Origin: Hyaloperonospora brassicae
Taxonomy: Eukaryota > Oomycota > Peronosporomycetes > Peronosporales > Peronosporaceae
Assembly: GCA_947650285.1 (NCBI GenBank)
Contig: CANTFL010001441.1
Location: 279,798-343,797, forward strand
Direction of reading: 5' to 3'
Length of the DNA stretch: 64,000 bases
In this document: one piece after another, positions 26,798-39,186 of the stretch
Position numbering within the stretch: the stretch's first letter is position 1
Layout: each line of letters starts with the position of its first letter
The notes under the pieces: generated by a model
What the model was told of the DNA's origin: nothing
Seen by the model: the letters and a program-made list of their open reading frames with translations, nothing else
Databases searched by the model: none
Translations under genes and position numbers: made by a program

Positions 26798-28480
26798 GTG
26801 GAGTGTGCGCTCGCCGCAGCGGCGACACGTGGCGCGGGGTACGCCTCCAGTCCGTAAAACACCCCTGCTAGGGCCGCTTGCGCGACCCGTCGGTCTCCTA
26901 CGCCCACACCCGCGACTGCGAGTGCAGCGTGCCCGCGTCAGATCTTCGACCACGTCGGCTCCCCAAGGGGAGGATTCCCTCCGACGTGACTGCCCCGAAG
27001 GGAAAAAGACTGGCTTGAGCTGAACCGTGAAAATTTGGGAATGACAGTGGCACGAACAGCGACAGTTTCTTGGAGGCACGTTACAAGCGCTAGTCCATCT
27101 TCTGGTCCGAGCCTGGTCAAAGACTAGCTTCGATGGGATTATTGCGACTGTCCTCTGTTGGCCAATAGCCGGGCCGGTCTACTTCTAGTGCACAGTCGTC
27201 AACTAACACACAGTCGGGCGTTGCGCCTACTCGTGCAGCATGTCTCAGGCTGGATGGGGCTCGAACACAGCACATGTGCTGAAAGTGAGAAGATCGTCTC
27301 GATCGCGCGCAGAGCCAAAAGTGCTCACCGACATACCCCAGTTGCACTGTTGTTTTCCTTAGTGGTCCAGTACGTGCGTGGAAGGGCCAGCCATATCTCT
27401 AGCGTAAACGGGACAAAAGCGGTGGCCGACGTCTAAATCTTTACCACTTGAATCGCGATGAAGTAGCTGTGGTGCAAACGACACTGGGTGTGCTATGGAC
27501 TAGCCCTCTGTGTGCTCTGGACTAGCGTTCTCGCAATTGCTCGACATAGGAAGGGCGGTCGAACAAACCACCGCCTGCGCTGTAAAGGCGGCTTGCAATG
27601 GCAGTAGTCCCGGAGTCGGCGCGCATCTACTTGGCCACGCGGCTGTGTAGAGCACCAGGAACACATTCAGCACAGTGACCGGCTATCGCGCACCTGTCAG
27701 TCCATCACCTGGTGCCACTTCTTTATTGCCACGTGGTTCGTATAGGGTGTGCAGGAAGAACTCTTTCTACTCGTCTGTCATAGTCGTCCTGGTTGATCAC
27801 TTCATTCGCTGAGCGGATTGCAGGCCTGCTGCAATCGTCATGATATTGCTGTCGTTTTATGAGAATATCTTATGGTCTACCAAAACCTCTTCATTGCGGA
27901 CGTCGATAAAGACAAGGCCATCGGCTCTAGCGTGCGCGTTTCGATGGCTCAATACGTATCAACGCAGGATATCACCTTCTTGTACGATGCCGATAAAGGC
28001 GACGATATCGGCAGCGTATAGAGTGCTTCCACAGCCGCTTGACGTGTATCATGCAGGGCGCTGTCTCACTGTATATTGTATATCGTGTTAGCTCTAAATC
28101 TCGAAAAGTCGATGATGCTGCAGTTATCATTACGTTTGATGTCAGTGAACATGTCGAGACAATAGGTTGACGTAAGGACAGAACGCACTCATTGTTTGTA
28201 CTATTCATACGCATGAAAAACACCTGGCGCCATTGACGAGAAGGATGAGGGTATGATCAGTGGGGATGGCCATCACTTCCGCTGCTAGCAAATGCGTTTC
28301 TCTCCTCTCTAGAATATGCCTCAGCCGATGTCTAGGACTCGTACGAAAGTGCTGCCAACCTCGTCAGTCCTCAGCTTCGGAGTGATACGACCTATTAATC
28401 TCGTATGAACGCCAATAAGCAAGAGCGCAAGAATAGGACAAAGAGTGAGGCGCGACTACTGTGTTACGCCACTGACGTGA
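26798..28480. other. Mixed-composition intergenic sequence
   Basis: GC-rich until about 27,450 and then gradually AT-richer. The first 200 bp look like diverged continuation of the tandem array. No gene family is recognised in the frames of 60-110 codons on either strand. Confidence 0.4.
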
Positions 28481-28693
28481 TCAAACCTGCTGATGCGTAC
28501 CACCATCATATAAGCATCGCTTTCTCGTCGGTACGGTTAGGCTCAATCGATACCTACTGATATTGTAATTACTAAACCAGTCACATGCCCCTGCACGTAG
28601 TTTGCTTAGCGGTATGGCTTCTCGGTCCATCCCCTGCACTGATTGTATCCACCAAAGATTTTGCGTGTTGATAACACGTGCAGTTCCACTTAC

Positions 28694-28817
28694 GAGTGCA
28701 ATGGCGGGGTGAGACAGTTTCATGTCATTAATATAAGAGAGAATGAAATATGCCCCAATTAAGCACGAAAACAAAGAAATGCCACAGAAAATCGGAAGAT
28801 AAAAAATGCCCCTCGTC
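28694..28817 (-). CDS. Possible internal exon of a multi-pass membrane protein
   Basis: The translated segment RGIFYLPIFCGISLF continues as SCLIGAYFILSYINDMK: two closely spaced hydrophobic stretches then a polar turn, like part of a multi-pass membrane protein. It is bounded by a splice-acceptor-like ACTAG upstream (intron end at 28,818) and a canonical donor GTAAGT downstream (28,693-28,688). A second protein-like segment rich in Pro and Lys (KRSTPAAEPSPRLPKQGGG) lies upstream on the same strand at about 28,900-28,970 and could be a preceding exon. No later exon was found, so this may be a gene fragment. I considered the FRAG1/DRAM/Sfk1 family but the match is too short to claim. Confidence 0.35.
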
Positions 28818-29034
28818 CTAGTATACTCAAGATAATGTAGTACACATAAATCCACACGTCCTTTATCATTTTCGTGTTCCCATTTTACGGCCGTGACCAA
28901 CCCCCGCCCTGTTTGGGAAGCCGCGGAGACGGTTCTGCCGCGGGCGTGCTGCGCTTGTAGCCATCAGTTGCAGGCGCAGACGCGAGTTATGAGGACATAA
29001 ACACAGTCAGTCGGTGCTACTTCTATTGATATTA

Positions 29035-29205
29035 ATGTCATTGCTTTTGTTGTTGTTTCAGTTGCTATTGTTGATGTTGCTACTGCTGTTGCTGCTGCTG
29101 TTGTTGTTGCAGGTGCTTCGGTTACTGCTGTTGTTGCTCTGGTGATTATGCTACTTCTGCTGCTGTTGTTGTAGGTGCTGCAGTTGCTATAATTGTTGTT
29201 CGACT
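29035..29205. repeat. Imperfect GTT/GCT trinucleotide repeat
   Basis: A run of TTG and CTG triplets with interruptions. The open frame through it on the minus strand is Thr/Ala-rich low complexity and is not treated as a gene. Confidence 0.85.
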
Positions 29206-29288
29206 TGTGGAATCGCATTTCCGCGCTCATCGGCGTTTATGCGTCAACGTGGCCCGCCGACGCTCGCCGTGTTCGTTCCGACGCCGGG

Positions 29289-29370
29289 CGAAGTCTGAGT
29301 CGCAGTCGGAATCCGAGTCGTAGTCGGAATTCGGGTCGTAGTCAGGATTCGAGTCGTAGCCGCATCAGCC
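29289..29370. repeat. Degenerate 18-bp tandem repeat
   Basis: About four imperfect units resembling GAGTCGTAGTCGGAATCC. In one plus-strand frame they read as Ser-Arg dipeptide repeats (SRSRNPSRSRNSGRS), but no gene context supports translation. Confidence 0.7.
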
Positions 29371-29999
29371 GGAGATGCCGCAGATGACGATACAGTCGCG
29401 TGTGGCGGAGATAAAGGCACGAGATGCAGTCGTTGCAGTGGATAAAGTTGCGTGCACGAACGTCCGCAACACGCGCGTGCTGGTGCTCAATGACGGACAG
29501 TGTACGTGTGCGTCTGTGTCTGTAGCAAGAATACTTCCTGAAAAATTATTAATTTTTGTCACTTTTTTTAAAAAATTAATTTAAAAGTCTAATTTAAAAA
29601 TTATCCCATCAAAATTTGCTTTCGTCAAATTTTTCTTAGGGGCCGTTTCACTCTATAGGACGAGAATGCTGCTGCTCCTACCGAGCTGCGGTTTAGACTA
29701 ATGACACGTTGTAGTATAACGATGGGATTTAAGCAACTTGCACCCTGAATTGCTAGCATTTACTGTGAGGGGTTCGAGTAGGTTGCATCGCGCCCATATA
29801 AATTGCGTTGAGGACCATCATAACTAGAACCAGAACTTGTATCGATGTGCTGCGCTTGAGTTAATTGAAGTGTGGCTGCATCATAATTCTGCTTTGTGTG
29901 TCATATGAAGTTGACTTAACTAGGACGTGGGGCATATTTAAATTCTAAATATCTGGGGCATTTTTTACTTTCGTGATTAAATGGGGCATTTTATAATTA
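29371..29999. other. Intergenic stretch before the old gypsy element
   Basis: AT-rich towards its end, with no gene. The word TGGGGCAT occurs three times (near 29,929, 29,954 and 29,982), a small direct repeat of unknown meaning next to the start of the LTR remnant. Confidence 0.4.
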
Positions 30000-30444
30000 C
30001 TCCCACTCTAAACGTATATTAATGTGATTATTATCCTAGTTGGTAATAATCATATATATTACCTGGCCAAAAATTTTTTGATGGGTTAATACTTTTACAG
30101 GTAATATTTAAAGCCGATCCCACTAATTGGTAGATACAACCCATGATACTAACTAAATTATCAACCAATGGATGCTAGACGCGCGCAATACGTGGTAAGC
30201 GAGCAACTTATATAAGAGAGTATAGTTTAATATCGTCAAAGTAAAACAAAGAAGGTTATTTTAAAAAAACATAACCTTATGAGAATACAGTTGTACTTTT
30301 ACCACACTGTGACCATCCTTTGCTCAGCTCTCTTCCTCGTGCTTTCTCAACTCTCACGTGAACGTGACGTCTAAAAGCACGATCCCTTGTATTACGATAT
30401 GTATAAGGGATTATCAGTAATTAATAATATCGTGCCCCAGTACA
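30000..30444 (+). repeat. 5' LTR remnant of the old gypsy element
   Basis: The 3' end is recognisable as GTGCCCCAGTACA (intact LTR: GTGCCCCGTTACA) ending at 30,444, followed after two bases by TGGTAGAGC, a primer-binding-site remnant. Hairpins persist: TGATTATTA at 30025-30033 with its complement at 30044-30052, and ATCCCTTGTA at 30382-30391 pairing with 30402-30411 (one G-T pair). The 5' boundary is estimated from LTR length and is uncertain. Confidence 0.65.
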
Positions 30445-32100
30445 CCTGGTAGAGCTTCGTGTTCCACTCAACGACCACATTCACTTCTTTCCAACATAAA
30501 GTTGTTGATTAAAGATACGCCACGCGTAAAAGCTATGCGTGTTTGAACGACATCGAACGGACTGAGGTATAAAGTGAGTTCATCCGTTAGGATTCGACGT
30601 CAGGGCCATGTTAGAGGCTCTCGGCAGACACCAGCAGCATACCGCTATAGCCGACTTCGGTTCTGATGAATTTATCGGTGAAAACAAGAATTGTAATTTG
30701 CTATACTAACATGTCTTTCACCAGGCTGAGCTGGTTGGATAGTGCGGTACTCAACAGACAGAGCTGTTATGCCGGCATCAAACTAGTGCTTCTGTGGGTG
30801 AAATGGGGTGACAAATTATATGTGGTCGTTCAAGATTTTAGTAGATATTTACATAAGTTACCTATTGGCAGTATTTGGATAGCGGATACTGAGCGTCTCT
30901 ATTTCACCGGTTAAATCAACAGGGTGCAGACTTAATATTTACCCATTGCTAAATAGGTTTATATTGGAGTGGTCCCACGAGCTGGGGAATATATTCGCAC
31001 TTTTTTGCAAATTATATATGACAAGATTCAAACAAAATGATTTTACCTTGTCGATAAGATCGCTTAATTAAAGCTATCAGAGTGTATGACGGTCCCGGGG
31101 CTCTCACCCGATTACAGTGGGCGGTTCGACGCACCCGTCTCGTCCGAAATCGTTAAAAATAAGATATCCGAGTGCAGAGCAGTCGGGGATAACTCCCTGT
31201 CAACATTCTTCATCGAGTTGGATGACGTCGTACGGCTAGTCGCATCGTCAACGATGAACTGAAAGTTTCATTGACCCAGTACAACCTGGCCGGAAGTGCG
31301 AATAATTGGGCCTCAGGGCTTAAGATCCGGGATGGTAAAGCTCCCAGATGGTAAGCACATAATCATTTGGGTCAATCAAAGCTTTTTTATTAGCTCATAC
31401 ACTCGCTTGACCTGCCACGCGATATTTTCCGAGCTCATGCCAATTCTTTTACACTAAAATAGAGTTCACTGGATGTGCGCGCGTACGAGCAGCTCAGCTG
31501 ATACCTTTCCAGTTGCATTTCTGATAATTCGATGGATGAACACAAGTTAATAAAGGCATTTCTGTAATGTCTTGCGAATGGACTTATAAATACGAACCTG
31601 TTCCACCTGATTCTATTTGCGCTAGAATTTATTATCTTGATGGCGGAACAAAGACCTTTTTTAGACAGGCTACACCTAGCTCTTTAACCCATAGTCATGT
31701 AAGACGACAGGATATTGGAGGTTCATAACCCATGGACTTCTGTTTCGTTGAAGGCAAGAAACTTCGCTTTTATATGGAGAATGTCTGTAGAAGTGCAATC
31801 GCTATCATAATTTAAAACTACGTCTATAAGTATAGTATTCTAATCCAAGCACAAACCAGTGATGAGCCAATTGATCGACCGTCTGCTACGAAGAGCATCG
31901 GGCGCGACTCTGTTTCGAAGTCGCATCAGCGAGGAATAAATACAACAAAATGGTCGGGCTAGTAGGAGCGGACTAACCTTCTGATCAAGCAACCTAACAG
32001 ATATATGCAAAACGCGTGACGACAGTAGCTCCTAGCACACATTCGTTGTGAGGCATTTCCCCCGGTAATTAGTTTTCCTTCATTACCCTGAACATCGAAG
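30445..32100 (+). pseudogene. gag relic of the old gypsy element
   Basis: The segment 31,250-31,350 aligns with 46,735-46,820 of the intact gag (capsid region), and 31,925-31,990 aligns with the gag-protease junction at about 47,405-47,470. The frame is broken throughout and the zinc-knuckle region appears deleted. Confidence 0.65.
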
Positions 32101-35100
32101 TGATTAAAGACATGTGACTTCGGGCCCTAGTCGACTGCGGGATGTCAAACATTATTATTCAAAGACAACCGCTAGATAGTTAAAGGTTCACTTAGTTGAG
32201 CTCGACATACCTCAAATGAGCATGACGGCGCGTCTTGCAACAGGTGCACCGATAAACTTGAGAAAGCATTAATCGGGCATCCATCATATGTTAGAATACA
32301 ACAGTCGAATGATGTCTTCTATGTCATGTATTTTGATGACTAACTTGATGTCATCCATTATATATCACGATTCAACAATTACGTGTCATGAATTATCTGA
32401 TAGCATCGATCCGTAAGGATTCCTGCCACTTGTTCATCAAATGGTCATCTGATTAACGACGTGAAGCGTTTACAAGCGTGTAGATGATCTACTAGTGAGT
32501 GCGATGGCCTCAATCCTAGTACGGTTATTATTTCGACTGCACGAGATATCCGTGCATATAAACACTACGGTATGGATGAAGTTACCGGTGGCTGTGCGGA
32601 TGCACAGGCAGTGCCGAATATATATCACCCAGATAAGTGGGTAGACGAATACTTGAATGCGTACCTGCGGGCATTATAAATGAATAATGAACTGGCTACC
32701 TAGAAGCAGTAACAAGGTAATCTTTGATTGACTGGAGAGTAGACCGTAGAAAACCTGGATGTAGTGGCGCAACCACAGCTAGAAAACGGGACGGCAATAA
32801 GTCTTCCTAACTTGTGGAAGCAAATTCAAGAAGAGCTTGCAGAGGAGATAAGCCTGCAGCATTTTAAAATTAATGTGGACTTAGAAGTCGGTGAAAACCA
32901 TGATATTTATATTCTAGGTCATTTCGTGTTACAAATCATGTGAAATACCTAAAACAGTAAATGACCTGTATAATGATGTGTCAATCGTAGGCACTTATAA
33001 GCTTGATCAAATTGCACTTCCTGCATCAATTTTGCAGACAAATCGATTTAAAACTTAAGAAACGAAACGTCCTTTCGGGATATTCGTAGTGGCTAAGTCT
33101 AGTAGACCTCCGTGCGCGATGCAAGTGACAATTACGAGGCCGATATCAGGTACGCAGCAGTATTTGCTGAGGACAACGGCTCCTGAGCATCTCATTGATG
33201 GACGACGGTTTTTCGATAAGAAGCCATAAAAAGCGACACACGTCTCACTCCTGGAAATCACTGCCGGCAAATTCTTTGTAGAAGGATTTGATCAAACTCC
33301 ATGTTAGATTTCCTTAATCTGTACCAAGCTAGTTACCCAGGTACAAAGACACTCTCTTGAACATGTTATAGCGATCGACAAGTTAGTTGCCGATCGCTAA
33401 GCATCTGTTCATATTAGTAACATATTTTCCGAATTGTTCTCGCCGACGTTCTGTGTGCGTAAATCCCTAGGATGGTGGCGAATGAGGCACGCATTTAACG
33501 AGTTTGAAATGCTGCACCAGTACTGGCTTACATGCAGATACCGAAGATGGAAGTAATAATAGATATTACGTCAAATAGTACCTTCTATTCATAAATGGAT
33601 CGGATAAATGGCTTCTATCCAGTCATCAGGTGAAACGGATCAACCCGTACATAGCAGTGACCACCCCCACAGATGTGCACCGGAAGATCTCACTGATGCG
33701 ACAAGGGCTCAGCAAAAACACTCCTGATACATTGAAACGATAGTTTATGAATACGTTAAGACCTGTTTGGGACTTTACACCAACTTTGTTCGGCGATGTG
33801 TTGGTCCATAGCTGAAAAGGGGGCACGAAAGACGTGGATGTTCTTATAGCACAAGTTCGTCATATTCTTACAGTTATGCACGAGCAAAATTTGTACGCCA
33901 AACGCAAGAAGTTTCATTTGCAGCTAGCAAAATATTACGTAATGGGTGAAAATTCGGTAAAAGGCGAGCATCTCGATGATTGATTGAACTAGGCAATCAC
34001 TTACTGGCTGTGCAAATTCTAAGCCGAAAGTCATAAGACCTAGAAAGGTCCGTGGCTTAGCGGCGTACATGCGCAACAAATTCGCTCAACTGCTAGAGAC
34101 AAACGTGTTTATTTCTTGTTCGCTCAGGCAAGATAATGGTTGGTCATAGATAGCGAATTTTCATGATTTGCTGAAGGTTTGAAGCAAGGATTGATGCAGC
34201 AAACCGTTTCGGCGATTGCATGTCAGGAATAACCATTAAATGTAGTCTGTGATGCTAGAGATTTTGAGAAGTGTTGTGAATTGATTGATGTATTATTGGC
34301 AACGAGGAGCGCATCGTCTGCTATCATCCGCGCCATCTGCAATCAAATGAGATTTATGTAGCTTTTTATAAAAAAACCACTTTTCCATTTACGATGCACT
34401 GGCTAAATTTCTTGTCTATCACCTTGGAGATAGACCTTGTTGTGTATATGGGCCATGCGTCGTTATCCCTGGACTAAAGCAGTCATCACCTCTCGCTGAA
34501 AACAATTTCCAGGTAGATGCTTTTTTGCGAAGTACAAGTTTTATGTCATATACAATCCAGAAAGTGTTCATGTCGTCGCTGATGCGCTTTGACCCGACCT
34601 TATTTCGAGACGGCTGCTCTTTACAATTGTGAGGATCATTAAACTGTTGGAATAACAGTTGCTAATGTCCGTCGCTAATACAGCATGAAGAAGGTTGAAG
34701 GATATACACTGGAGAATTAAATTTCCCAATTCTATAGGATTACTTCGTTAAACATGTCGAAAATCTTCAAAAGAAGTATCGACATTGTACCGATCCCATT
34801 GCGTGTTGTGCATCAATCATAAACAAATTGGTACATAACACGCCATGTGTTGCTGTATTAATGGCCGTTTGCCGGCGACAAACGTCGACTTATCGTTTCC
34901 ACGCATACTCTTTGCGGTTGCGCACTATTTATATGTGTTAAGAGGCGTTTACATGTGGAAATTGAGACGGAGAAAAGACTTGCCTTCCAATAAGTCGCAA
35001 CGTTCAACAGGTCCCACAGTATCATTTTGTGCGCAAGTATATCCATTCTTGCGAGCCGTGTCGATAAATTAAACCTAGTCCTCCTTCATGTGCACCTTTA

Positions 35101-36200
35101 TATCCTCTGCCCGTTCCGGCAATAGATAGCAGTCCGTCTCAATGTATAGTTGTATTCTGGCTTCTAAAGACTATCGCAAGAATACAGATATGCTTGTTAT
35201 TGCTGGTCAGTTCGGCAAGATTGTTCATCTTGTTGCTAAGTTGAAGTCGAATCCATCAAAGGATCGTGCTCGTCTTTAAAAGCACGAGACACGGTCTTTT
35301 GACCTCATTAAATTCCTTGTGTACTTTCTCCGATCGCTGACCTAGATTCGCATCGTATTTTAAGCATTTTTTGGCCCGTTTCATTGGACACGGATCAAGA
35401 TATCGACGATCGATCCTTCACAAGCAGATAATCAGACGGATGTGTTGCGATCTATTTCCTCGAAATCAAGTTATAATGATATGTCCACACTTTGACAATT
35501 GAGAGTAAGCTCTTACCTATGGTTGAACTTTGCCATCGATAACTCAGTACATGCGCCCACTAAGCATAAATCGTTCTATGTGAAAATCTTTCGTTATCCA
35601 CATTCGTCCGCTCTCTTATGGTGTTTCTCTATATCAAAAGGGGTGGCTCGAGGAGATACGGCGATGGCTTTTATCATACGTCGACGCTAGTGTCGACCAA
35701 AGCGATGTTTCCTCGAGCTAACCCGAGGAAATACCGCTTTGGCTCTCGCTCATCATGTGTCGACGCTATTGTCGACACGAACGGTGTCAATGTCGACCTG
35801 ATCGACATCAAAGAACGCAAAATCTGCCATAGCGATGACGACGTTGGTGACTCAGAAGATGATGACGATTGTGGCATATTCATCATTTCTAAGAATTATC
35901 AAGAATGACTCCATACTACCGGTAAAATAGAAACATATCTTGTAAGTACACTTACTACGCACTGAAAACACAAACAAAGCCGAGTCAGCAGAGTAAATTC
36001 GGCTGACCCGAGATGTGATTATCCGTTTCGTACAGAGTTCTAACACTGACGAAGGGGGCCATGGGAGAGTGGAAATCGGAACGTTGGTAAGTAAACAAGC
36101 ATAAATCTTCTTATATTTCACATTTACGACCCATTATTACTGACTACGGAGAAACTGCATTAGCATTTAGTAACTTTTTGCAGAAAGTAAGAAACTTCTG
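32101..36200 (+). pseudogene. pol relic of the old gypsy element
   Basis: A protease active-site region is recognisable at 32,113-32,160 (LVDCG-like), reverse transcriptase at about 33,290-34,150, RNase H around 34,230-34,460, integrase at about 34,640-35,470 and the acidic linker at 35,490-35,910. All are interrupted by stops and indels. The 35,640-35,800 stretch contains an internal near-duplication of a CGAGGA-TACGGCGATGGCTTT-like block. Confidence 0.7.
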
Positions 36201-36289
36201 CCGAAACATATTGGCCCGCTTCGAGTGTTGCATCCCCAAGTAAACTCATGACGCGATCTGTTGCCTTAACGGATGCGTACGCATCCTAA

Positions 36290-38300
36290 GCTGTTTGTGG
36301 GTCGTCTTCATCTGTGATGTCAGTATGTAGCTTCTTCCGCACTCGAAGACATCTATCATGTTCAATGGTTTCCAACAATTTTTCGATTCAAGGACAAACC
36401 TCTTGATCCGGCCCTTGGATGACTAGATCTCGCGCTGATATATCGCTAGATCGTCTCGTAGGAGTCTAGCGGTCATTCTTGAATCCGGCGAGCGTAAAAA
36501 TGTATCATTTATCCGTCTAACTGGCACGATAGCGCTAAACAATCGTGTCGACGATTACGCTCGTGATCACGTCTTTACGCTACTAGCTGTGGACGCGTTC
36601 GTGTCAATCACAGGCTTCACTTCGGCAATAATTTGGACCTGATCTTCGTGTCTCCACCACAACCGATGACGGCCTCGTAAGATGGCTAGCTCTTGCACGT
36701 GAAGCGCAACTTGAGCTATGTGACGTGATGGGGTAGCACACCAAAAATCTTCTTCGCTGAAGAGGGTATTCACCTTCCCATGAAAATAGTAGTCCCATGC
36801 ACGTCTAAAGTATCAAGGTCATCATTGAGCATTTTAATGAGGATCATCCGATGGCTCAAAAGGTCCGTCGAAATCACGCGTCGCTAGCGCTTATAGACGG
36901 ATTGTATATTATCGATCGCGCCTCGCATCTCAGATGATATGTGTTCCCTGCCCTAGTTCAAAATGGAAATATTGTTCTTTTCGGCCGCGTTTTAAGCTGT
37001 CAGAACTGTTCGAAAATATCACTTCTGATAGGTCATCAAAGTTTTGAAGATTCCCGGCAAGAGTTGTTGCAGGTAAGGTCCGACCTCACCATTGGCTGTT
37101 GCGCATACAACTTGACAGATGGGAAAAGGAGAGACGGACTTTACGTGCACGGATCAGGACATAAATCCAGATAGGAACGTTCGATAAGGTTTACAACCAT
37201 TACTACAATATGATCACAGCCGAAATGGACGAACGCCATATGCAACTTGATCTGGTCAAGTTACAGTAATTGTTGACTGCATGATGTATTGTTAACGGAA
37301 TAATTTCCACTGCATATATTTTCTTTTGATTCCAATATATTTTTCACGAGTGCAACTAGGAACCATTTACTACAAGTACAACTCGAACTGTTCCTCTTCA
37401 CTTAAAGCAAGGAAGTCCTGCCTTACAAGACAGCCGATGCAGTCCAAGATTCGCACCGGTTGGGGTTCTCTTGTCGAACCCTACACGATATTTGTAAAGT
37501 TGTGAAAGCCGTAATTCGCCCTCAGTGTCTTAGAAGTTGCTGATGAACACCTTCCAAGTTTGCACTAGCAATTTTTATCTCGTCATATTAACCGTTGATA
37601 CCCTGATCCATCATAAAGCATGATTTTCATTTTTTCTCATCTCGAAAGTTGCTTGCGCTGATATGAACGCTGCGGAGCGTATTTGCATCGAATTTGGGTA
37701 CTCGATGATGTTTCCTTGTCTCACCAAACGAGCGGTTGATGAGACGCTCTGGAAAAGCCAAGGCTTGAGCTCAGAGGCTCGACACAAGATATTGCGGTCT
37801 AGTGTCTCCTTCTTGATACTTACTGAAGTAGTGGTACCACGATGGTCAGTATCACGGTGGCGCGAGTCATCGTTGTTATAGTGCAATTGCGCAGGAGACA
37901 ACGCAGTCTCAGAAGCAAATAGACTGTGATATATCTCATGTTTTGTTCTGTTTGGGCGATCCTTCTTGCTCAGAGGCTCTATTTTGAGTGTCGCGGGTAA
38001 TTAAGGTGAACTAGCAACCACCTTAGAGTCGGAACCGTCGTCCAAATTGATAGAGTAGATGAGCTACACTTCAAATTTATCCATTTAACGTGCTGGGGTA
38101 CCGCGTGCAATTGCAGAAGCAGGTGCTGTCGATGTAATATTGCCCGTGTTGCAGTACCATGTGCACTTACAGCGACAAGTGCTGCGAGTTTGGGCAAATC
38201 AGCAGCAAGTAAAAAAACGTCTGCCACGTTATCTTGTGCAACGTAACTTGCAGCTACATTCATCTGTACAGCTACTTATTTTACGTCTAAATGGTACGCA
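36290..38300 (-). pseudogene. Antisense ORF relic in the old gypsy element
   Basis: This interval corresponds to 51.7-53.3 kb of the intact element, where a long frame runs on the opposite strand. Matching words occur near 36,620-36,960 and 38,050-38,110, and the polypurine tract follows at the expected place. No long frame survives. A near-duplicate of the segment around 38,096-38,130 occurs again at about 38,155-38,190. Confidence 0.5.
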
Positions 38301-38437
38301 CAGCATAGCCTATTAATTAAAATGATGCGATTTTAGAAATCAATTGATCCTTCAAGCGACTTATCCTTGTCTTTAAGCGACCCAAAGTATAAACACTATA
38401 TACAAATGATCTCTATATTGACTCTCACGTAAGGGGG

Positions 38438-38830
38438 GTGATATTACGGAGTGATCTTAATACATTAAATTATCATTTGCAAGCAAGGACAATAAATAAA
38501 ATCACGTCGCATTACACTTCAACAATATTACTATCTACAGTGGTATTGCTGCAGTAATTCCAGGATTAATCATAAAATTACATAGGCCATTTTCATAACC
38601 CACCAATCGCTGCTTGACGCGCGTAAGGGCGGTGAGTACAGGTCAATATTCATGATGTATAGAATTAAATCGTGTTTAGAGTAATTGATGAGAAAAATCA
38701 AGGTCTTGCTTACATAACATGTAAGTTTTACATATCCAGAAGTCGCCACATCGCGTAGTATTTACCTTCATACGGCACGTTATGAATCGACTCATCGCGC
38801 ATGTTATATGAAACTAGGCTTGTAATGGGG
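38438..38830 (+). repeat. 3' LTR remnant of the old gypsy element
   Basis: It begins directly after the polypurine tract with TGATATTACGGAG. Further along, CCACCAATCGCTGCTTGACGC (38,600) matches the conserved LTR block with CGCCGCAAGACGCGCGC of the young LTR. The 3' end is not clear. Confidence 0.55.
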
Positions 38831-39186
38831 CAACAGTGGCTTCTAACTGACCTCGATCACGTATCAGACCCTCAAGGACAACTGTAGGGGCCATTCACCT
38901 GGTGCATGACGTGCACGCACGCAGAGAAATATGTAACTGTAGATTACAAATGTATCTACGGATAGAATACAGTACGCTCGTTGTAGCAAGCACATTTTGG
39001 GATCTACATATCGAATTACATTACTTGCAATCCATCATATATGGCTCCTCTCCGTAAGTCTGTAGGTAATGATCTTAATTGCCAATTTCAAGACCCCACT
39101 ACGCCCATACATTGATTTCCACTTCATATTTCACCGCCTGCAATATGAATTACATGAAATTAATTGTACAAATGTAAGATTAAAAT
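38831..39186. other. Short intergenic stretch
   Basis: No feature seen between the old gypsy element and the copia relic. Confidence 0.4.

Larger units (their letters stand above)
30000..38830 (+). mobile_element. Old, decayed Ty3/gypsy element with the same layout as the intact copy
   Basis: Every major landmark of the intact element at 45.8-53.8 kb can be found in order but broken: 5' LTR remnant, primer-binding site, gag, protease, reverse transcriptase, RNase H, integrase, acidic linker, the long region that carries the antisense frame, a polypurine tract reading AAGGGGGGTGA near 38,430, and a 3' LTR remnant. Stops and indels occur in all domains. It belongs to a diverged subfamily, since LTR sequences differ strongly while hairpin positions are kept. 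Confidence 0.8.

Noticed and set aside
26100..27023. Long overlapping plus-strand frames with repeated peptides such as CAAPDVECDHRSDC
   Set aside because: They are produced by the 121-bp tandem array, whose period is not a multiple of three. All three frames are open by repetition, so this is not evidence of a repeat protein.
28964..29230. Thr/Ala-rich minus-strand ORF
   Set aside because: Translation of an imperfect trinucleotide repeat.
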